Assembly (NCBI RefSeq): GCF_009026825.1
Contig: NZ_CP045032.1
Location: 1,116,001 to 1,180,000, forward strand
DNA: 64,000 nucleotides
DNA from: Corynebacterium urogenitale
Lineage (GTDB): Bacteria > Actinomycetota > Actinomycetes > Mycobacteriales > Mycobacteriaceae
Direction: 5' to 3'
Notes under the pieces: generated by a model
Seen by the model: only the letters and a program-made list of their open reading frames with translations
Databases searched by the model: none
Told to the model about the DNA's origin: nothing
Shown: in pieces, positions 1 to 9,013 of the stretch
How the letters are laid out: every line of letters begins with the position of its first letter
Position numbering within the stretch: the stretch's first letter is position 1
Made by a program: the position numbers and the translations under genes

Positions 1-628
1 CGTAATTGCGGGCGTGCAGGATGCCCTCGATGCGCTTGATGAGGACCTGTTGTTCCGCCGTGACTTCTTCATCTACACGACCCACGATGACCGCTTCGGA
101 GGTGATGAGAGGCTCGCCGAAAGGCTCCAGACCCTGCTTGCGGAGTGTGCGTCCGGTGGAAACTACATCGGCGATTGCATCCGCGACGCCCAGACGAATG
201 GAGATCTCCACCGCGCCGTCGAGTCGGATGACCTCAGCCTCAATGCCACGCTGCCGTAGATCCTTGCGGACGAGGTTCGGATAACTGGTGGCGATGCGCT
301 TGCCCGCCAGCTTTTCGATGCTCCAGTCCTCTGTATTCGGGGCGGCATAGCGGAAGGTGGACGCGCCGAAGCCCAGGCCCAACAGCTCCTTGACCTCTTC
401 TCGAGTGTCAGCTGCAAGATCGCGGCCGGTGATGCCGATGTCCAGGTGCCCCGACGCGATGTAGATCGCAATGTCCTTCGGGCGCAGGAAGTAGAACTCC
501 ACGCCATTGGCTTTGTCCTCGACGGTGAGGGATTTGGAGTCGCCTCGGGTGGCGTACCCCGCCTCCTTGAGGATTTCGGTGGCGGTTTCGGACAGAGAGC
601 CCTTGTTGGGAACGGCTACGCGCAACAT
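1..628 (-). CDS. hisG: ATP phosphoribosyltransferase HisG (3' part beyond window)
   Basis: First enzyme of histidine synthesis: it joins ATP and PRPP to give phosphoribosyl-ATP and is the usual point of histidine feedback. The ATG at 628 opens with [14 protein letters not shown], the standard HisG N-terminus of actinobacteria. The segments [12 protein letters not shown] and a [14 protein letters not shown] PRPP-binding loop follow in order. About 209 codons are present. The C-terminal regulatory ACT-like domain expected of a long-form HisG lies past the window edge, so the form (long or short) cannot be confirmed here. It sits 96 bases downstream of hisE and is transcribed in the same direction, so the two probably share a transcript. 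Confidence 0.95.
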   Translation of the reverse strand, partial: MLRVAVPNKGSLSETATEILKEAGYATRGDSKSLTVEDKANGVEFYFLRPKDIAIYIASGHLDIGITGRDLAADTREEVKELLGLGFGASTFRYAAPNTEDWSIEKLAGKRIATSYPNLVRKDLRQRGIEAEVIRLDGAVEISIRLGVADAIADVVSTGRTLRKQGLEPFGEPLITSEAVIVGRVDEEVTAEQQVLIKRIEGILHARNY

Positions 629-724
629 GGTGAAGAGAGTCTTTCCTCGAGGGATGGTGGGCCCGATGGGAAGTGGCGAGCCCTGCGGATGGTGAAGTGG
701 AGTGTGATGTCGCCGATGCGAAGA

Positions 725-997
725 TCACAGATGTCGGTAGATATCCTCCGGTGTCAGGCCACGACCCACCATGACCACCTGCAGCCAGTAGATGAGTTGG
801 GAGATTTCCTCGGCCAACTCTTCGTCGGACTGATACTCAGCGGCCAGCCAGACTTCGCCGGCCTCTTCGACGATCTTTTTGCCCTGAAAATGCACGCCAT
901 TATCGAGCGCCTGGACAGTACCGGAGCCCTCTGGGCGATCGGTTGCCTTCTGGCGCAGCTCAGCGAACAGGGAGTCGAAATTCTTGGATGCACTCAC
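725..997 (-). CDS. hisE: phosphoribosyl-ATP pyrophosphatase HisE
   Basis: Second step of histidine synthesis: it hydrolyses phosphoribosyl-ATP to phosphoribosyl-AMP, directly feeding from HisG next door. The product is 90 residues from the GTG at 997 and has the MazG-like helical signature [12 protein letters not shown] with its acidic metal-binding residues, then [18 protein letters not shown]. It is a stand-alone HisE rather than an HisIE fusion, as is normal in corynebacteria. A TTG at 1024 would add nine residues. I prefer GTG at 997 because the family starts close to the NFDSL segment and a CACAAT box lies seven bases upstream, which suits a leaderless message. Confidence 0.93.
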   Translation of the reverse strand: MSASKNFDSLFAELRQKATDRPEGSGTVQALDNGVHFQGKKIVEEAGEVWLAAEYQSDEELAEEISQLIYWLQVVMVGRGLTPEDIYRHL

Positions 998-1036
998 GCG
1001 CTCTATTGTGGCACGCCCGGGCAACTCTGTCTCCTT

Positions 1037-1729
1037 CTACCCCAGCTGAAGGTAAATATTTCGCAGATCCTTCACGCCCATCCCGGTCAGATCCGCGGCG
1101 CCAGGACGTAGCATGTCGAGCGCGGTGACTTCCTCTGGGACGACCGTTTCCTCCTCCACCGGGATGCCGATCACGCGGCAGCCCGCGGTGAATGCGGCTG
1201 TCATACCGGTCGAGGAATCCTCCACAACGAGGCATTCGTCCGGCTTGCACCTCATTCGCCGCGCCGCCTCCAGGTAAATATCGGGTGCCGGCTTGCCGGT
1301 GTCGACTTCGTCGCCGCAGAGCGTGAATGTAAATGTCTCCTCGCTGATCTTTCTATACATCGACGCCAGCGCGATGTCCGTGAGGTCCCTCGTTGTATTT
1401 GTCACCAGCGCCATCGGCAGGCCCTCCGTATGGGCTTCGTGGAGAATTTCGGGGATTTGTGGCCGGAATTCGATATCGCCTGCTAACAGCTCGCCCATGA
1501 TGGATCGGATACGGCCCTTCCAGTGCTGCATGCTGGCGTCGGTGAGGGGGATCCCTGCGTAGTTTGACAGTAAGGAGATCGTGCCTTCCTGAGTGCCGCC
1601 GATCGTCAATGCCCTGACCTCGGGAATGAGCGGCTTGCCCATCTCCTCGGCGAGTGCGTATGTGGCATCGCCCCAGAGGTGCTCGGTGTTGACGATCGTG
1701 CCATCCATGTCCCACAGAATCGCTTTCAT
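1037..1729 (-). CDS. HAD-superfamily hydrolase (beta-phosphoglucomutase/phosphatase-like)
   Basis: A 230-residue haloacid-dehalogenase hydrolase, probably a small-molecule phosphatase. It begins MKAILWDMDGTIVNTE, so motif I (DMDGT, nucleophile Asp and general acid Asp) is complete at about residues 8-12. Motif II is in ALVTNTTRDL, the motif III lysine is in DTGKPAPDIY, and motif IV is in CLVVEDSSTG. A helical cap lies between motifs I and II, placing it in subfamily I. In-frame starts further upstream would add residues before motif I that lack family character, so I chose the ATG at 1729. It ends 39 bases before hisE on the same strand. A gene of this type sits near hisE and metH in other corynebacteria, but its substrate is not evident. 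Confidence 0.85.
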   Translation of the reverse strand: MKAILWDMDGTIVNTEHLWGDATYALAEEMGKPLIPEVRALTIGGTQEGTISLLSNYAGIPLTDASMQHWKGRIRSIMGELLAGDIEFRPQIPEILHEAHTEGLPMALVTNTTRDLTDIALASMYRKISEETFTFTLCGDEVDTGKPAPDIYLEAARRMRCKPDECLVVEDSSTGMTAAFTAGCRVIGIPVEEETVVPEEVTALDMLRPGAADLTGMGVKDLRNIYLQLG

Positions 1730-1805
1730 GATGTGGTTAACCATAAAGGAGTAACGCTGCCCCCGCAGGATGGAGGGCACTAGAGTGAACCCGAAAGGAG
1801 GAACT

Positions 1806-2690
1806 ATGACACGGAACACATCGACTGGTTGCGCGAATCACAACAGCTACTTCACGCTGGATCACACGGAGAGCAAGATTGACGGCGACGAGCAGCAGAC
1901 GGTGTACCACTTCACCGCCACTCCGCTGACCTCCAGCCCGTGGGGCGAAGGATTTCAGCACGGTTCTCCCCCAGCTGCACTCGTGTCGAACCTCCTCGAG
2001 GCAGGCGCACACGAAGCCGGCCTCGATATGGGTGCCGGACGTTTCTCCCGTATGACCGTGGACATCCTCGGCGCTGTGCCGCTGGGTAAGCTGCTCGGCC
2101 ACACCACGGTGATTCGCCCGGGCAAGCGCATCAGCCTGCTGGAGTGCGTGGTGACGGGCGAAAGTGGGCGTGAGTTTATCCGCGGGCGTGGCTGGTGGCT
2201 GAAGGAAACGGACACCAGCGCCATCGAGAGGGTCGTGGCCGACAATATCCCAGGTCCAGAGAATGGTGAGCCAGCAACCGACTGGCTGAAGCACTGGGCG
2301 AGTGGCTACATCGACTCCATCGAAGTCATTCGCGTGCCGCTGCCGGAGCGCGAGCGCGACAATGCCGAAGCGAACCCGAACTGCTACTGGACCCGCAGCG
2401 CCTACCCGACGGTCGCCGGTCAGGAAGAGAGCGCGTGGACGCGCCTGATGAAGACCGCCGATATTGCGAACGGCCTCAACATGCACCTGCTGGACATCAA
2501 AGAATGGACCTACATGAACGTGGACATGTCCGTCTATCTCCACCGCATGCCGGTGGGCGAATGGACGGGAATTGTTGCCGAACACAACTACGGCCCCGAC
2601 GGCATCGGAACCACTATTGCGCGGATCTACGACACGTCGGGGCCGATCGGCACAATCAATCAGGCGATCATGCTGGCACCCGTGAACTAG
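1806..2690 (+). CDS. acyl-CoA thioesterase-like (hot-dog fold) family protein
   Basis: A 294-residue protein that looks like a TesB-type double hot-dog thioesterase, based on the overall pattern: an N-terminal half with GFQHGSPPAALVSNLLE and a long helix, then strand-rich RMTVDILGAVPLGKL, and a C-terminal half with WTYMNVDMSVYLHRMPVGEW. Such proteins hydrolyse acyl-CoA or related thioesters, but no substrate can be read from the sequence. The ATG at 1806 is fixed by a strong AAAGGAGG ribosome-binding site six bases upstream, which is unusual in this window where most genes lack one. It faces metH tail to tail with a 4-base overlap of the two 3' ends. Confidence 0.7.
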   Translation: MTRNTSTGCANHNSYFTLDHTESKIDGDEQQTVYHFTATPLTSSPWGEGFQHGSPPAALVSNLLEAGAHEAGLDMGAGRFSRMTVDILGAVPLGKLLGHTTVIRPGKRISLLECVVTGESGREFIRGRGWWLKETDTSAIERVVADNIPGPENGEPATDWLKHWASGYIDSIEVIRVPLPERERDNAEANPNCYWTRSAYPTVAGQEESAWTRLMKTADIANGLNMHLLDIKEWTYMNVDMSVYLHRMPVGEWTGIVAEHNYGPDGIGTTIARIYDTSGPIGTINQAIMLAPVN

Positions 2691-5600
2691 ACGTTAAAGT
2701 ACTTCGCCTCCGGGTGGTACAAGACGAAAGCATCCGTGGACTGCTCTGGGTGCAGCTGTAGCTCCTCGGATAGTTCCACGCCGATGCGTTCGGGCTTGAG
2801 CAATTCCACCAGCTTGATGCGATCCTCCATGTCAGGGCAGGATCCGTAGCCAAAGGAAAAGCGCGCACCGCGGTACTTCAAGTCGAAGAATTCCTCAGTG
2901 TTATCGGAATCCTCTGCGCCCACTTTCTGACCTGAAAGCTCGCCTTCTGCAAAGATCAATTCATCGCGGACGCGGGCGTGCCAGTATTCGGCTAGCGCTT
3001 CCGTCAACTGCACTCCTACACCGTGAACCTCCAGGTATTCGCGGTAGGAATCCTCAGCGAATAGCTCATTGGCGAACTCTGCGATGGGATTGCCCATAGT
3101 CACGAGCTGGAATGGCAGCACATCCACTTGATTCTTCTCGATCGCGAGGTCGCGTGAGCGAATGAAGTCCGCGATATTGAGGAAGCGCCCGCGCTGCTGA
3201 CGTGGGAACGTGAAACTCGTGACTGGATCCGCTGCAGGATCTGGCTGCTCACCGTCCTGCGGCGTCGGCAGGATATGGACAGTATCGCCCTCGGAGACCG
3301 CCGGGAAATAACCGTAGACCACCGCGGCGTGGTCGAGTACGCCCTTTGACTTGAGCTTATCCAGCAAAGCTCTCAAGCGTGGACGGCCCTCGGTTTCCAC
3401 GAGCTCCTCGTAGGACGGCCCGTCTCCACCGCGGGTGGATTGCAAGCCCCACTGACCACGGAACAATGCGCGCTCATCCAAGGTCGGTAGGTAGTCGTTG
3501 AGGCTGATGCCCTTGACGATGCGCGTACCCCAGAATGGCGGGCTAGCGACCGGCACATCGATAGCGACATCGGAGCGTTCCGGAACCTCCACTGGTGTCG
3601 CTTCAGCCTTCCGCTTCTCCGCGATGGCCTTGGAGCGCTCGCGACGAGCACGCCGCTTTTCGCGCTTGGCAATGACCTCGGCGGATTCCTCGGTGTGCTC
3701 GCCACGCAGACCAGCCATGATGCCATCGAGGACGGTGAGTGCCTCAAACGCGTCCTTGGAGTAGTACACGTCGCCTTCATAGACCTCGGTGAGGTCGTCC
3801 TCGACATACGGACGCGTCAGGGCTGCTCCCCCGAGCATGACGGGAATATGGGACCTGCCCAGGCGATTCATCTCTTCGAGGTTTTCCTTCATGATCACGG
3901 TGGATTTTACGAGGAGCCCAGACATGCCGATCACATCCGCGTTGTGTTCGTCCGCCGCCTGGAGGATGTTGCTGATCGGCTGCTTGATGCCGATATTCAC
4001 CACGTCGTAGCCGTTGTTGGAGAGGATGATGTCCACGAGGTTCTTGCCGATATCGTGCACATCACCCTTGACTGTCGCGATGACCATTTTGCCCTTTGAA
4101 GTCGAGGCACCGTCAACCATCGCCTCCATGTGTGGTTCGAGGTGAGCCACAGCAGCCTTCATCGTCTCAGCAGACTGCAGCACGAATGGCAACTGCATCT
4201 GACCGGAGCCGAAGAGATCACCCACGGTTTTCATTCCGGCCAGGAGGTCTTCATTGATGATCGCAACCGGATCCTTCTGCTTCATTCCCTCGTCGAGGTC
4301 TTCGGTCAAGCCGTTGCGATCACCATCGATGATGCGCTGGGCAAGACGCTCGAACAGTGGCATAGCAGCGAGCTTTTCTGCTCGTTCATCCTGAGCGGAG
4401 GCGGCGCTAACTCCCTCAAACAGCTCCATGAATACCTGCAGCGGATCGTAGTCCTCACGCCGGCGGTCGTAGACCATGTCGAGCGCGACCTCTCGCTGTT
4501 CAGGGTCGATACGGTTCATCGGCAGGATCTTCGAGGAGTGCGCGATGGCAGTATCCAGTCCGGCCTCGATGCACTCGTTGAGGAACACTGAGTTGAGAAC
4601 CTGGCGTGCGGCGGGATTGAGACCGAAAGAGATGTTCGAGAGACCAAGGGTGGTGTGGATCTCAGGGTGCCGCTTCTTCAGCTCGCGGATGGCGTTGATC
4701 GTCTCAATGCCATCGCGACGAGTTTCCTCCTGGCCAGTGGAGATCGGGAAGGTGAGGCAATCGACAATAATGTCTTCCTCTGCCAGTCCCCAGTTCTCGG
4801 TGATGTCCGTGATGAGTCGCTCAGCGATTTCTACCTTCTTGTCCGCTGTGCGTGCTTGGCCCTCTTCGTCGATGGTGAGGGCGACGACAGTGGCACCGTG
4901 CTGCTTCACGAGCTGCATAGTCCGCTGGTAGCGAGAGTCCGGACCGTCGCCATCTTCGAAGTTGACGGAGTTCACGGCACAGCGGCCGCCGAGGTGCTCC
5001 AGCCCCGCGCGAATGACATCGGGTTCCGTGGAGTCGATCATGACCGGCAGCGTGGAATTCGTGGCCATGAGGGAAGCCAGCTTGGCCATATCCTCCACGC
5101 CGTCCCGTCCAACGTAGTCGATGCAGAGATCGATCATGTGCGCACCGTCGCGCACTTGTTCCTTGGCGATATCCAGGCACTTTTCCAAGTCACCCGAGAG
5201 CATGGCCTCCCTGAAGGCCTTAGAACCATTGGCATTGGTCCGCTCGCCGATCATGGTGATACCCGTGTCCTGGGTCAGCGGCATGGACTGGTAGAGGGAG
5301 GAGACCCCGTTATTGTGTTGCGGATGGCGCTCGGCCTGCACTGCGGGGTCGGAATCTTCGCCGCCCAACACTGCGCTGCGTACTGCGGCGATGTGCTCCG
5401 GCGTAGTACCGCAGCAACCGCCCACCATGGACAACCCGTAGTCCTGGACAAACCCCCGCAGGGCGCTACCCAACTCCGATGCGGTGAGCGGGTAGACGGC
5501 GCCGTTGGCTCCCAGAACCGGAAGGCCCGCATTTGGCATCACAGACACCGGCAGCGTGGTGTTGTTGGACAGGAAGCGAAGGTGTTCGTTCATCTCGTCT

Positions 5601-6319
5601 GGGCCGGTGGCGCAGTTCATGCCGATCATGTCGATGCCCAGAGGCTCCAACGCTGTGAGCGCGGCTCCGATCTCCGAACCGAGCAGCATAGTACCGGTCG
5701 TTTCGACGGTGACGTGGACGACTATTGGCAGTGCTTTGTCTAACTCTGCGAAAGCCTGCTTGGTGCCTAGAACAGCGGCCTTGACCTGCAGCAAATCCTG
5801 GCACGTTTCGATCAGAATGGCATCTGCTCCGCCGCGCACCATGCCACGGGCACATTCCACGTACGCATCACGCAACGCCTCGTAAGGTGCGTGCCCCAGG
5901 GATGGCAGTTTCGTGCCCGGACCGATGGAGCCCACGACAAAACGCGGTGTTCCGTCCTCGCTCGGCCCCATTTCGTCAGCGACCTCGCGGGCGATGGCTA
6001 CGCCCTTTTCGGCAAGCTCCTCGATGCGATCGGCAATGTCGTAATCTGCCAAGTTCGGGAGGTTACAGCCGAATGTGTTCGTCTCGACGAGGTCGGCACC
6101 AGCCTCGAAATAGCGCCGGTGAATGTCCTTGAGGACATCGGGCCGGGTGTGGTTGAGGATTTCATTACATCCCTCGAGCCCGAGGAAGTCCTTCTCGAGA
6201 TCCAGGTTCACTGCTTGGAGCTGGGTGCCCATGGCACCGTCGCCGATGAGCACTCGGCGGCGCATGGCCTGCAGAAAGGGATGATCGGCCGAAACTTGAG
6301 GATAAGCTGTCGTAGTCAT
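2687..6319 (-). CDS. metH: cobalamin-dependent methionine synthase MetH
   Basis: Transfers the methyl group of 5-methyltetrahydrofolate to homocysteine using cob(I)alamin. At 1210 residues it has all four modules. The homocysteine domain (about 20-320) has zinc cysteines in MNCATGP and GGCCGTTP. The folate domain opens with GITMIGERTNANGS. The cobalamin domain has the DVHDIGKN motif near residue 755, where the His is the lower cobalt ligand. The C-terminal AdoMet reactivation domain ends YHPEAKYFNV. Length is normal for the family. The ATG at 6319 has no ribosome-binding site. A McbR-type operator ends four bases upstream and contains a TAAGCT box, so the message may be leaderless and repressed by McbR. 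Confidence 0.97.
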   Translation of the reverse strand: MTTTAYPQVSADHPFLQAMRRRVLIGDGAMGTQLQAVNLDLEKDFLGLEGCNEILNHTRPDVLKDIHRRYFEAGADLVETNTFGCNLPNLADYDIADRIEELAEKGVAIAREVADEMGPSEDGTPRFVVGSIGPGTKLPSLGHAPYEALRDAYVECARGMVRGGADAILIETCQDLLQVKAAVLGTKQAFAELDKALPIVVHVTVETTGTMLLGSEIGAALTALEPLGIDMIGMNCATGPDEMNEHLRFLSNNTTLPVSVMPNAGLPVLGANGAVYPLTASELGSALRGFVQDYGLSMVGGCCGTTPEHIAAVRSAVLGGEDSDPAVQAERHPQHNNGVSSLYQSMPLTQDTGITMIGERTNANGSKAFREAMLSGDLEKCLDIAKEQVRDGAHMIDLCIDYVGRDGVEDMAKLASLMATNSTLPVMIDSTEPDVIRAGLEHLGGRCAVNSVNFEDGDGPDSRYQRTMQLVKQHGATVVALTIDEEGQARTADKKVEIAERLITDITENWGLAEEDIIVDCLTFPISTGQEETRRDGIETINAIRELKKRHPEIHTTLGLSNISFGLNPAARQVLNSVFLNECIEAGLDTAIAHSSKILPMNRIDPEQREVALDMVYDRRREDYDPLQVFMELFEGVSAASAQDERAEKLAAMPLFERLAQRIIDGDRNGLTEDLDEGMKQKDPVAIINEDLLAGMKTVGDLFGSGQMQLPFVLQSAETMKAAVAHLEPHMEAMVDGASTSKGKMVIATVKGDVHDIGKNLVDIILSNNGYDVVNIGIKQPISNILQAADEHNADVIGMSGLLVKSTVIMKENLEEMNRLGRSHIPVMLGGAALTRPYVEDDLTEVYEGDVYYSKDAFEALTVLDGIMAGLRGEHTEESAEVIAKREKRRARRERSKAIAEKRKAEATPVEVPERSDVAIDVPVASPPFWGTRIVKGISLNDYLPTLDERALFRGQWGLQSTRGGDGPSYEELVETEGRPRLRALLDKLKSKGVLDHAAVVYGYFPAVSEGDTVHILPTPQDGEQPDPAADPVTSFTFPRQQRGRFLNIADFIRSRDLAIEKNQVDVLPFQLVTMGNPIAEFANELFAEDSYREYLEVHGVGVQLTEALAEYWHARVRDELIFAEGELSGQKVGAEDSDNTEEFFDLKYRGARFSFGYGSCPDMEDRIKLVELLKPERIGVELSEELQLHPEQSTDAFVLYHPEAKYFNV

Positions 6320-6323
6320 TAAA

Positions 6324-6339
6324 TAGACAGCTTAGTCCA
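6324..6339 (-). promoter_or_regulatory. putative McbR operator overlapping the metH promoter
   Basis: The plus-strand sequence TAGACAGCTTAGTCCA fits the McbR consensus of C. glutamicum (TAGAC, six bases, GTCTA) with one mismatch. McbR represses sulfur and methionine genes, including metH, in C. glutamicum. Here the site lies directly before the metH start codon and covers a TAAGCT -10-like box on the metH strand, the right place for repression. Confidence 0.7.
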
Positions 6340-6383
6340 CTATGGGGGTGTGGAGTGAATTGAATCACCCACAGGTTCGGGAG

Positions 6384-6779
6384 CTACTCCTCCCCCTCCA
6401 ATAAGCTCTCAAGGTGCGCCAAGGTTTCTTCCTCGGCCACGCCGAGTTGCTCGTTGAGCGCGCGTACGAGCGCGGTAAAGTCCTCGAGCTCTTCTGCTTC
6501 CAGAACGGCACCTTCGTGCCTATCTGATAGTGCCACCAAGTCTTCGACAGCGGTGGTGAGCGCCGCGTGGTAGCTTTCGCTATCACCTCGGGGCGCGGCC
6601 TTGCTGGCGTCGATAAAGGAATCCAGGATGACCCGCGCCTCGTTGACGACGGATTCGGGATAGGGCGCTTCCCAGAATTCCTTATCTTCCTCGTGGAGGT
6701 AGGAGCCGGTGGCCATGGCGTGCAGATTATCCAGGAACGTGTCCCGTGCGCTGGCGATAGAGCTATTCACGTGCGTCAT
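6384..6779 (-). CDS. conserved hypothetical protein, acidic and helical
   Basis: A 131-residue, strongly acidic protein (many Glu and Asp, C-terminus ending in a Glu-rich stretch) that should be almost all alpha-helical. It has no signal peptide, membrane segment, cysteine cluster or catalytic motif that I recognise. The gene lies one base after the mshC stop codon on the same strand and 64 bases before metH, so it is probably translated with mshC. Its position suggests a corynebacterial conserved hypothetical, but I cannot name a family or assign a function. Confidence 0.7.
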   Translation of the reverse strand: MTHVNSSIASARDTFLDNLHAMATGSYLHEEDKEFWEAPYPESVVNEARVILDSFIDASKAAPRGDSESYHAALTTAVEDLVALSDRHEGAVLEAEELEDFTALVRALNEQLGVAEEETLAHLESLLEGEE

Positions 6780-6780
6780 C

Positions 6781-8046
6781 TTAGCCTTCCAGCCTCACTC
6801 CGAGCAGTGCGTCCAGTGCCTCATTAATATCCGACGCCACGCCGGAAGCCTCGCCGGCAAGGACGCGATGAGCCCACGCATCTACCTCGCGCAGTGCCGC
6901 TGGAGAGTCGAGATCGTTGGCCACATGGGAACGCACAGCATGGATCAGATTGGCGGAATCCTCAGCGCTCGGTTCGCGGTTGTCCAGCGTCTTCCACGCC
7001 TGGCGCCACAACTCGAGCCGCTTTTCCGCTGCCGCTAATACCGCGTCTGACCAGTCTCGATCCTCACGGTAATGGGAGGCGTACACGCCGAGTCGGATCG
7101 CTGATGGCTCGTGGCCTGCGGCAGTGAGTTTGTGGACAAAGACGAGGTTGCCCAGCGACTTGCTCATCTTCGTTCCATTCAGACCAATCATGCCGGTGTG
7201 CACGTAGTGCTCGGCCATACGCTGCTGACCAGTCGCGGCCTCTGCGTGAGCTGCGGAAAACTCATGATGCGGAAAGCGGAGGTCAGAACCGCCACCTTGG
7301 ATGGCAAAGGGGGTTCCCAGCCGTTGCTCGGCGATTGCAGAACACTCGATGTGCCAGCCCGGTCGGCCCGCGCCAAATGGCGACTGCCAGTCCGGTTCGC
7401 CGTCTCGATGAGCACGCCACAACAGGGGATCCAGCGGGTGCTTCTTCCCGGGACGTTCTGGGTCCCCTCCCCGCTCGGCGAAGAACTTCGCCATGGTGTC
7501 GGCATCGTAGCGTGACTCGTAGCCGAACTGCTCCGTGAAGGTGTGGTCGGCGTAGATGTCTGGGTACTCCTCATCAGACAGCTGATATGCGGCGCCGGTA
7601 TCCAACAGGCGCTGCACCATGTCGATGACCTCATCAATGGATTCCATTGCGCCGATGTAATCGCGTGGAGGGATCACACGCAGCTCTTCCATGTCGGAGC
7701 GGAAGAGGTTGATTTGATCTGTACCCAGTTCGCGCCAGTCCACACCATCGCGCTCAGCGCGCTCGAACAGTGGGTCATCAACATCCGTGATGTTCTGGAC
7801 GTAGTGCACCGGCACCCCGGAGCTTTCCAGGTAACGGTGGACCAGGTCGAAGGTGAGGTATGTAGCGGCGTGCCCCAGGTGAGTTGAGTCATAAGGGGTG
7901 ATGCCGCACACATACATACCGAGTTCCGCTCCCGGCTTCTCCGGCACAGCCACAGGTTTGATCCTGTCATCGGCGGTGTCGTACAGCGTCAGTGTCGGCG
8001 CTTGACCGGAGAGAAAAGGGACGGAGGGACGGGGCCAAGATTGCAT
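6781..8046 (-). CDS. mshC: mycothiol ligase MshC (cysteine:GlcN-Ins ligase)
   Basis: Joins cysteine to glucosaminyl-inositol in the ATP-dependent third step of mycothiol synthesis, the main low-molecular-weight thiol of actinobacteria. The 421-residue protein is a cysteinyl-tRNA synthetase relative: Zn ligand in [14 protein letters not shown]-type motif [16 protein letters not shown] with a further zinc Cys, RFPHHEFS, and the KMSKSLGN loop. It lacks the C-terminal anticodon-binding domain of true CysRS, which with the MQSWPRP N-terminus marks it as MshC. I start at the ATG at 8046 because that N-terminus is conserved; a GTG three codons upstream is possible. Confidence 0.95.
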   Translation of the reverse strand: MQSWPRPSVPFLSGQAPTLTLYDTADDRIKPVAVPEKPGAELGMYVCGITPYDSTHLGHAATYLTFDLVHRYLESSGVPVHYVQNITDVDDPLFERAERDGVDWRELGTDQINLFRSDMEELRVIPPRDYIGAMESIDEVIDMVQRLLDTGAAYQLSDEEYPDIYADHTFTEQFGYESRYDADTMAKFFAERGGDPERPGKKHPLDPLLWRAHRDGEPDWQSPFGAGRPGWHIECSAIAEQRLGTPFAIQGGGSDLRFPHHEFSAAHAEAATGQQRMAEHYVHTGMIGLNGTKMSKSLGNLVFVHKLTAAGHEPSAIRLGVYASHYREDRDWSDAVLAAAEKRLELWRQAWKTLDNREPSAEDSANLIHAVRSHVANDLDSPAALREVDAWAHRVLAGEASGVASDINEALDALLGVRLEG

Positions 8047-8108
8047 AGCCACCACTCTAAACCCTCAGGCACATCGCCGGCGTGGAGAGGTTGCTATACC
8101 GAAGAAAT

Positions 8109-8945
8109 TTACGGCGCGAGCACACCAGCTGCCAGCAGAGCCATGACACCCAAACCAACGGGAATGCGCCACGCAGCAAACCACGCGAAGGAATGATGTG
8201 CCACGAAACGCAGCAGCCAGGCGATTGATGCATAGCCAACGAGGAATGCGATGCTCGTTCCGATCAGAAGTTGCAGACCGCTCGCAGATTGGCCAGCGTC
8301 TGGGCTGAAGGCATCGGGTAGTGAGAACAACCCAGAAGCAAGAACAGCTGGGATGGCCAACAAGAAGGAAAAGCGGGTAGCGACTTCGCGGTTGAGGCCG
8401 AGGAACAGACCAGCGGATACAGTACCGCCCGAGCGGGATACTCCTGGGATCAATGCGAGGCACTGTGCAAGGCCCATCCAGATGGCGTCCTTCATGGTCA
8501 ACTCATCAAAAGAACGCTCGCGGCGACCAATCTTCTCCGCGAGGATGAACACGAAGGAGAACAGCACGAGCATTGCCGCAGTGATCCACAGATTTCTGAG
8601 GTTGTCGCGGATCAGGTCCTTACCGAAAAAGCCCAGCAAACCCACGGGGATGGTGCCGACAATAACCATCCACCCCATCTTGTAATCGAAATTTCGCTTG
8701 GACTTGTCCAGCAACCCGGCGAACCAAGCTGTGAGGATGCGCCAAATGTCCTTGGCAAAGTACACCAGCACCGCGAGTTCCGTACCCAGCTGGACAACCG
8801 CGGTAAAGGATGCGCCAGCGTCCTCACCCCAAAAAAGCTCGGAAACGATGCGTAGATGACCCGAGGAGGACACGGGCAAAAACTCGGTGAGGCCCTGGAC
8901 GAGGGACAAAACGATAACTTGAATCCAGGACATATCAGATGTCAT
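8109..8945 (-). CDS. uppP: undecaprenyl-diphosphatase UppP (BacA)
   Basis: Integral membrane phosphatase that recycles undecaprenyl diphosphate to the monophosphate carrier needed for peptidoglycan and arabinogalactan precursors; it gives background bacitracin resistance. The 278-residue protein has about eight hydrophobic segments, the first family motif [13 protein letters not shown] (acidic and Ser/His active-site residues) near residue 19 and the second motif PGVSRSGGT near residue 165. Length is normal. It lies 62 bases upstream of mshC on the same strand, and its start faces the lipoprotein gene at 9014. Confidence 0.95.
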   Translation of the reverse strand: MTSDMSWIQVIVLSLVQGLTEFLPVSSSGHLRIVSELFWGEDAGASFTAVVQLGTELAVLVYFAKDIWRILTAWFAGLLDKSKRNFDYKMGWMVIVGTIPVGLLGFFGKDLIRDNLRNLWITAAMLVLFSFVFILAEKIGRRERSFDELTMKDAIWMGLAQCLALIPGVSRSGGTVSAGLFLGLNREVATRFSFLLAIPAVLASGLFSLPDAFSPDAGQSASGLQLLIGTSIAFLVGYASIAWLLRFVAHHSFAWFAAWRIPVGLGVMALLAAGVLAP

Positions 8946-9013
8946 GTGGGTAGACCCTACACCTGTGTTGCTCGATACGGGTTATTGAAACTCCAGCTGG
9001 TAGCGTGGGAAGA

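Noticed and set aside
4655..5743. Open frame of about 362 codons antisense to metH
   Set aside because: Shadow of metH; no recognisable protein features and no promoter.
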